Shown here piece after piece: positions 16,896 through 20,744 of a stretch of DNA of 20,744 bases. The notes below the pieces were generated by a model. It did no database searches. It was not told where the DNA came from and saw nothing but the letters and a program-made list of their open reading frames with translations. The stretch spans positions 1 to 20,744 of the forward strand of contig JAFGEY010000103.1 of the NCBI GenBank assembly GCA_016931365.1. The letters are read 5' to 3'. Position numbers and translations under genes: made by a program. The stretch comes from Anaerolineae bacterium. Lineage in GTDB: Bacteria > Chloroflexota > Anaerolineae > JAFGEY01. Position 1 is the first letter of the stretch; every line of letters starts with the position of its first letter.

Positions 16896-16940
16896 GTCTG
16901 CCGCTACTCGACCAACGCGGGCCGGACAGTTACCTCGTCT

Positions 16941-17243
16941 CTACATCATCTGCCGTGGGTCTTGTGGCGTGTTTGCATCGTCGATGATGATCTTGCCGGC
17001 CACCACTTCGTCGATCGAATGGATCGCCGCGCCGGCATCGGCGATTATCTGGCTGACCTGTTCAAAATTGACGTCGCCGCCTTCGATGGTAATCTTGGCG
17101 TTTTCCACCTTGCGATCCATCTCGTAAATGCTGATGTTGACCGCCTCCACACCCGGCAGTTCGCTCAAGCTTTGCGAAAGCAGAATGATCGAAGGATCAT
17201 GCGGCTTGAGCGTATCCAGGACCAGGCGTCGTATTTTCCCCAT
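16941..17243 (-). CDS. DUF211 family protein, possible metal-binding ring protein
   Basis: A 100-residue protein of the DUF211 family, best known from archaea and of unproven function. Opening GKIRRLVLDTLKPHDPSII, then LPGVEAVNISIYEMDRKVENAKITIEG and IHSIDEVVAGKII, follow the family pattern closely along the full length. The predicted ferredoxin-like alpha/beta fold and clusters of acidic residues are compatible with metal binding. AAGGAG lies about 12 nt before the ATG, a slightly long spacing. Its neighbour downstream is the VIT1-like transporter and then the Ca2+ ATPase, which hints at metal sensing or buffering; this is inference. It has its own promoter and an unusual leader. Confidence 0.9.
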   Translation of the reverse strand: MGKIRRLVLDTLKPHDPSIILLSQSLSELPGVEAVNISIYEMDRKVENAKITIEGGDVNFEQVSQIIADAGAAIHSIDEVVAGKIIIDDANTPQDPRQMM

Positions 17244-17286
17244 AGTTTACAGCTTCTCCTTTTTTCAACCATAAATATAAACAAAA

Positions 17287-17342
17287 AACAACAGAAACTA
17301 ACGATCCGAAGCGCCAGGCTCCAAATCGTTAGTTCTGTTGTT
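17287..17342 (-). terminator. Terminator-like hairpin in the DUF211 leader (candidate attenuator)
   Basis: On the minus strand the arms at 17325-17342 and 17287-17305 form an 18-bp stem with one bulged base, topped by a 5-bp inner stem (GGAGC/GCTTC), and are followed by TTTTTTGTTT. This is a textbook intrinsic terminator, but it sits downstream of the predicted DUF211 promoter and about 40 nt before its start codon. It may be an attenuator, or simply a second terminator for upstream read-through. Confidence 0.75.
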
Positions 17343-17391
17343 GGGCTAGAATATGAAATTGCAATGATATTCAGTTAAATCAGGGTCAGGG

Positions 17392-17438
17392 TCTAGATCG
17401 TTCATAAACTCAAGTGTGCGGATTTATATCTAGATCGT
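17392..17438. promoter_or_regulatory. Pair of direct-repeat operator-like sites
   Basis: TCTAGATCGT occurs at 17392-17401 and 17429-17438. The second copy lies in the spacer of the predicted DUF211 promoter and the first lies about 15-24 nt downstream of the expected transcription start, positions typical of repressor operators. Each has a palindromic TCTAGA core. Confidence 0.45.
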
Positions 17439-17451
17439 ACTATACAGGCAA
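17423..17451 (-). promoter_or_regulatory. Predicted promoter of the DUF211 gene
   Basis: Minus-strand TTGCCT (17446-17451) and TATAAA (17423-17428) with a 17-nt spacer. The start site would be near 17416, giving a leader of about 170 nt. Confidence 0.5.
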
Positions 17452-17456
17452 TCACC

Positions 17457-17489
17457 GGATTTGTCAAATCCGCCGGATTTGACAAATCC
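17457..17489 (-). terminator. Hairpin terminator directly after the M42 peptidase cluster
   Basis: GGATTTGTCAAATCC, GCC, GGATTTGACAAATCC form a 15-bp inverted repeat whose arms are each themselves near-palindromic. It begins immediately after the stop codon at 17490 and ends the M42 gene series. No long T-run follows on the minus strand. Confidence 0.65.
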
Positions 17490-18512
17490 TTATTTTTCAA
17501 TCGGATTCGACAGCAAGGCGACCATCAGCTTGATCGAGTTCAGCACATCCGCATAGCTGACTGTCTCCGACGGTGAGTGCACGTAACGGGTGGGGATCGA
17601 CAGACATCCCGACGGCACGCCTGCCTGCGTGGTCTGGATCGCACGCGCATCGGTGCTGCCGCCAAGCAGCACTTCGAGCTGGTATGGAATCCCGTTTTTC
17701 TCCGCCGTGGCGATCATCCACTCCTTGACCCACGGCGTAGCCAGCATGCCGCCATCCTTGACCTTGATCGCCGGGCCTTTGCCCAATTCGACGGCCATCT
17801 TGACCGCCGGTTCGGGCGTGTCCGGCGAGAGCGTCACATCGACGGCCAGGCCCAAATCCGGCATAATACCATAGGCGCTGGTTGTCGCCCCGCGCAGGCC
17901 CACTTCTTCTTGCGCGCTGAACACAAAATAAAGATCGTGTGGCGACCCTGCGTCGTGTGACGACGACAACTCGCGCAGCGCGCCGATCAACACCGCGCAG
18001 GCGACGCGGTCGTCCATCGCTTTTGAAGTAAGATTCTTGCCAATCTCCACCATCGGCTGCAAAAAGCAGGCCACGTCGCCAACCTTGACCGGGCAGTCTT
18101 CGCGGCTGGTCGCGCCCACATCGACAAACAGCCTGTCCATCGGCGGAACTTTGTTCGGATCGTCCATCTTGTCCACGCCGATCACGCCCACCGTGCCGTT
18201 GACAAATCGCACGCGCCCCATCACCTCATACAGCGTGCGCACGCCGCCGATGGGATTGATTCGCAAAAAGCCCTTCTCGTCGACGTACGAGACGATCACG
18301 CCGATCTCGTCCATGTGCGCCGAGAGCATAATTCTTTTACCGGCAACGCCTTCGGCAGTGCTGGCCTTCTTCAGCGCAATCAGGTTGCCCAACGCGTCGA
18401 CGCGCACCTCATCGACCAGGCCGGCGATTTCCTCTTTGATAATGGCGCGTACTTGATCCTCATAGCCCGACGGGCCAAACGCTTCAACCAGTTTCTTGAT
18501 TGTATCTTTCAT
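17490..18512 (-). CDS. M42 family metallo-aminopeptidase (third of three)
   Basis: Cytoplasmic dinuclear-metal aminopeptidase of the FrvX/TET/CelM family, which forms large tetrahedral shells trimming peptides. 340 residues. Seen: FGPSGYEDQVR N-terminal motif, SAHMDEIG (His66, Asp68), MDDR (166-169), QEEVGLRGA with the catalytic Glu202 and ligand Glu203, Asp225 (AVDVT) and YVHSPSE with His312; the ligand set is complete. AAGGAGG precedes the ATG at 18512. A 77-nt gap separates it from the previous M42 gene with no clear promoter or terminator, so it may share the transcript. Residue specificity cannot be told; older annotations call such proteins endoglucanases, which is probably wrong. Confidence 0.95.
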   Translation of the reverse strand: MKDTIKKLVEAFGPSGYEDQVRAIIKEEIAGLVDEVRVDALGNLIALKKASTAEGVAGKRIMLSAHMDEIGVIVSYVDEKGFLRINPIGGVRTLYEVMGRVRFVNGTVGVIGVDKMDDPNKVPPMDRLFVDVGATSREDCPVKVGDVACFLQPMVEIGKNLTSKAMDDRVACAVLIGALRELSSSHDAGSPHDLYFVFSAQEEVGLRGATTSAYGIMPDLGLAVDVTLSPDTPEPAVKMAVELGKGPAIKVKDGGMLATPWVKEWMIATAEKNGIPYQLEVLLGGSTDARAIQTTQAGVPSGCLSIPTRYVHSPSETVSYADVLNSIKLMVALLSNPIEK

Positions 18513-18589
18513 CTTGTCCTCCTTGACTGCAATTCCGCAAATTATCTTTTCTTTGTGCCGTTATCATTTTACAAATGGCTTAACCTGGA

Positions 18590-19654
18590 CTAGTTATTTT
18601 CCCGAAATTGCCATTCACGCTCGGCAACGACGTCGGGGGTAAGCCGCTGCAACGTGGCTGCCATCAGTTTGACGGTGTTTTCAAAATCAGTTTTGCTCAA
18701 CAACGACACCGGCGAGTGGATATAGCGGCTAGGCACCGACACCGGCACGGTCGGCACACCGGTCTGCGCCAGGTGAATCGCGCCCGCGTCGGTGCCGCCT
18801 TTGCCAGGCTGCTTGAACTGGTAGGGAATGCCCTCCGCCTGGGCGGTGTCGATCACCAGCTTGACCAGACGCGGGTCGGCGATCACCGACTGATCCATCA
18901 CACTGATCGCCGGGCCTTTGCCCACCTCGGTAGTCGGGCTGATGTCGCGATCCTTGGGGCTGTCGTCGCAGATGGTGCCTTCGAGCACAAAGGCTGCGTT
19001 GGGCATCACGCTAAACCCAGCCACGCGCGCGCCGCGCAGGCCCACTTCTTCCATTGTCGTAAAAACAGGATAAAAATCGAACGGGTAAGGCCCTTGTTCG
19101 ATCAATTCAATCAACACGGCGCACCCGGCGCGGTCGTCAAAGGACTTGCCCTTGACCACGCTGCCCAGGTCCTCAAAGGTGGTATCAAACACGGCGTAAT
19201 CGCCCTGTTTGACCAGCTTTTCGGCCTCGGCCTTGCTGCTCACACCGATGTCGATCGCCATCTGGTCGTGCGGTATCACCTGTCCGCGCTCCTGCGGTGT
19301 GGTCAGGTGCACCGGCTTGATGCAGATTAAGCCGGGGAGTTTGTCCTTGCCTATGCGCACCGTCTTGGCCGGCAGCACGCGGTCGTCGATCCCGCCGATC
19401 TTTTTGAAATGGATCAGTCCGTTCTCGTCGGCGTGCGAGATGATCAGCCCCACTTCGTCCATATGTGCGGCGACCATCACCTTGAACCCGGCGTTGGCGG
19501 TGCCTTTTTGCACAGCGATCACATTGCCCAGGTGATCGACCTTGAACTCGTCCACCCGATCCTTGATCGCCTCGACCACCACCCGGCGCACTGCTTCTTC
19601 GCCGCCTGAGGGCCCAAATGCGTTTGATAGTGCTTCCAATCGTTTCCAGTTCAT
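18590..19654 (-). CDS. M42 family metallo-aminopeptidase (second of three)
   Basis: 354-residue paralogue. Seen: FGPSGGEEAVRR, AAHMDEVG (His64, Asp66), FDDRAG (172-177), MEEVGLRGA (Glu202, Glu203) and YIHSP (His313). At the fifth metal position, where both neighbours have Asp, it has Glu225 (VLEGT), a variant that also occurs in part of the family. It carries a C-terminal extension of about 20 residues past the usual end. Its ATG overlaps the stop of the upstream M42 gene as ATGA (19651-19654), so translation is coupled. The differing metal ligand and surface suggest a different substrate preference from its neighbours, an inference. Confidence 0.95.
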   Translation of the reverse strand: MNWKRLEALSNAFGPSGGEEAVRRVVVEAIKDRVDEFKVDHLGNVIAVQKGTANAGFKVMVAAHMDEVGLIISHADENGLIHFKKIGGIDDRVLPAKTVRIGKDKLPGLICIKPVHLTTPQERGQVIPHDQMAIDIGVSSKAEAEKLVKQGDYAVFDTTFEDLGSVVKGKSFDDRAGCAVLIELIEQGPYPFDFYPVFTTMEEVGLRGARVAGFSVMPNAAFVLEGTICDDSPKDRDISPTTEVGKGPAISVMDQSVIADPRLVKLVIDTAQAEGIPYQFKQPGKGGTDAGAIHLAQTGVPTVPVSVPSRYIHSPVSLLSKTDFENTVKLMAATLQRLTPDVVAEREWQFRENN

Positions 19655-20742
19655 TGGGCTTCTCCTTCCGGCATTTTCCAGGCCATGTCATCGATAAAAG
19701 CCTCGTCCAGCCCGGCGATGAAATAGGCCAGCAAGCGTCCGGTGCGCGCCACATCCTTGATCGACAGCGTCTCGATCGGCGTGTGCATGCTCCTGAGCGG
19801 GATGCTCAACAATCCGGTGGGGATGCCTTCGCGCGTCACCTGGATCGCGCCTGCGTCGGTGCCGGTCTGTCCGCGTTCCGAGACATCGGTCTGGAAAGGA
19901 ATTTCATGCTCGATCGCGGTCGATTTCAGCCCCTCAAAAACAGCCGGATGCATGTTTGGCCCCATGCACAACGACGGGCCTTTGTTGAGATCGATGGCAA
20001 TGCCTTCAGGCACGCCGGGTTGGCGGCCAAACCCCACATCGATGGCAATGCCCACGTCGGGCACGATGCCATAGGCGCTGGTGATCGCCCCACGCAGGCC
20101 AACTTCTTCCTGCACTGTCGCCACAGCGTAAACATCCCACTCGTGCCGCAGCCCTTGCAGCAGGTCGAGGCATTCGGCAATGCAGGTCACCGCTGCGCGA
20201 TCGTCGAACGCCTTGCCGCATACCAGGCCGTTCTGCAACTCAGTGAACGGCCGGCGGATAGTGATCAGATCGCCGGGGCGGACGACCTTTTGGAGTTCGT
20301 CCTGGGTCAAACCGACATCGATGAACAATTGATCCATCGGCATCGGCTTGCTGCGATCTTCTTCGTTGAGCACGTGCGGCGGGCGGCAGCCGATGATGCC
20401 GGGCAGGTCTTTGCGCCCATTCACGGTGGAACCGTGGACGGTCACTTCCTGGCCCATCAGCGTGCGTACGTCAAATCCACCCACCTGGGTGAAGCGCAAA
20501 AAGCCCTTGTCGAGCACAGTGACGATCAGGCCAATCTCATCCATGTGCCCGGCAAGCATGATTCGACGGCGCGGTTCCGGGCCAGTGCCGCGCTTGAGGG
20601 CAATGACGTTGCCCATCGCATCGACACGCACCTCGTCGGCCAGAGCGGCAAACTTGGCCTGCACGATCCGGCGCACCTCATCCTCATAGCCGGAGACGCC
20701 GCTGGCTTCCGAGAGCGATTTCAAAAAGGGAACAAGCTCCAC
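19651..20742 (-). CDS. M42 family metallo-aminopeptidase (first of three; start at the window edge)
   Basis: 363 residues from a GTG at 20742. Seen: SGVSGYEDEVRR, AGHMDEIG (His66, Asp68), FDDRAA (179-184), QEEVGLRGA (Glu212, Glu213), AIDVG (Asp235) and MHTPIE (His320). The N-terminal motif lies where the family usually has it, so GTG 20742 is plausible, but the window ends 2 bases later and a slightly earlier start or the ribosome binding site cannot be seen. It is the first visible gene of the coupled M42 series and overlaps the next by 4 nt. Confidence 0.93.
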   Translation of the reverse strand: MELVPFLKSLSEASGVSGYEDEVRRIVQAKFAALADEVRVDAMGNVIALKRGTGPEPRRRIMLAGHMDEIGLIVTVLDKGFLRFTQVGGFDVRTLMGQEVTVHGSTVNGRKDLPGIIGCRPPHVLNEEDRSKPMPMDQLFIDVGLTQDELQKVVRPGDLITIRRPFTELQNGLVCGKAFDDRAAVTCIAECLDLLQGLRHEWDVYAVATVQEEVGLRGAITSAYGIVPDVGIAIDVGFGRQPGVPEGIAIDLNKGPSLCMGPNMHPAVFEGLKSTAIEHEIPFQTDVSERGQTGTDAGAIQVTREGIPTGLLSIPLRSMHTPIETLSIKDVARTGRLLAYFIAGLDEAFIDDMAWKMPEGEAQ

Positions 20743-20744
20743 GA

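Noticed and set aside
17244..17416. yybP-ykoY (manganese) riboswitch in the DUF211 leader
   Set aside because: The conserved sequence blocks of that riboswitch are not visible; only the terminator-like hairpin is.
17490..20742. M42 proteins as endoglucanases (CelM)
   Set aside because: The complete dinuclear-metal aminopeptidase motif set is present; the cellulase name comes from old annotation.

Overview
The window is a GC-rich bacterial chromosome segment in which almost every gene lies on the minus strand; only one (8292..10574) is on the plus strand. Several traits suggest a Chloroflexota (Anaerolineae/Caldilineae-type) genome: a large secreted S8 protease with tandem C-terminal modules ending in an aromatic YFPLIF tail, a DUF3488-type membrane transglutaminase, tandem M42 aminopeptidases, and small GTAGGGG-type palindromes. 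This assignment is an inference; there is no rRNA or other decisive marker.

Layout, left to right. 1..2071: GH2 beta-mannosidase running off the left edge. 2157..3248: membrane-anchored alpha/beta hydrolase. 3377..7795: giant secreted subtilisin-like protease. 7796..8291: divergent promoter region. 8292..10574: transglutaminase-like membrane protein, convergent with the next cluster across a strong bidirectional terminator. 10632..12695 (read right to left): rplU-rpmA-rpmE-tdk-hpt, a ribosomal protein and nucleotide salvage cluster driven by a perfect consensus promoter with a roughly 190-nt structured leader. 12992..13168: a 177-bp MITE-like inverted-repeat element whose end supplies the stop codon of a SERCA-type Ca2+ ATPase (13165..16029). 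16152..16751: VIT1/CCC1-like metal transporter. 16941..17243: DUF211 protein with its own promoter, repeated operator-like sites and a terminator-like hairpin in its leader. 17490..20742: three tandem M42 metallo-aminopeptidases, two of them overlapping by 4 nt.

Functional themes. Polymer breakdown is represented by the beta-mannosidase, the secreted protease and the M42 peptidases, which finish peptide degradation in the cytoplasm. DUF211, the VIT1-like protein and the Ca2+ ATPase form a plausible divalent-cation handling block. The ribosomal/salvage cluster is housekeeping.

Most of the window is recognisable gene content. The observations most worth following are a palindromic element inserted in frame at the propeptide/catalytic junction of the protease, the regulatory leader of DUF211 and its cation-transport neighbours, the structured rplU leader, and the inverted-repeat element that ends the ATPase gene. 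I found no CRISPR array, tRNA, rRNA or complete insertion sequence.
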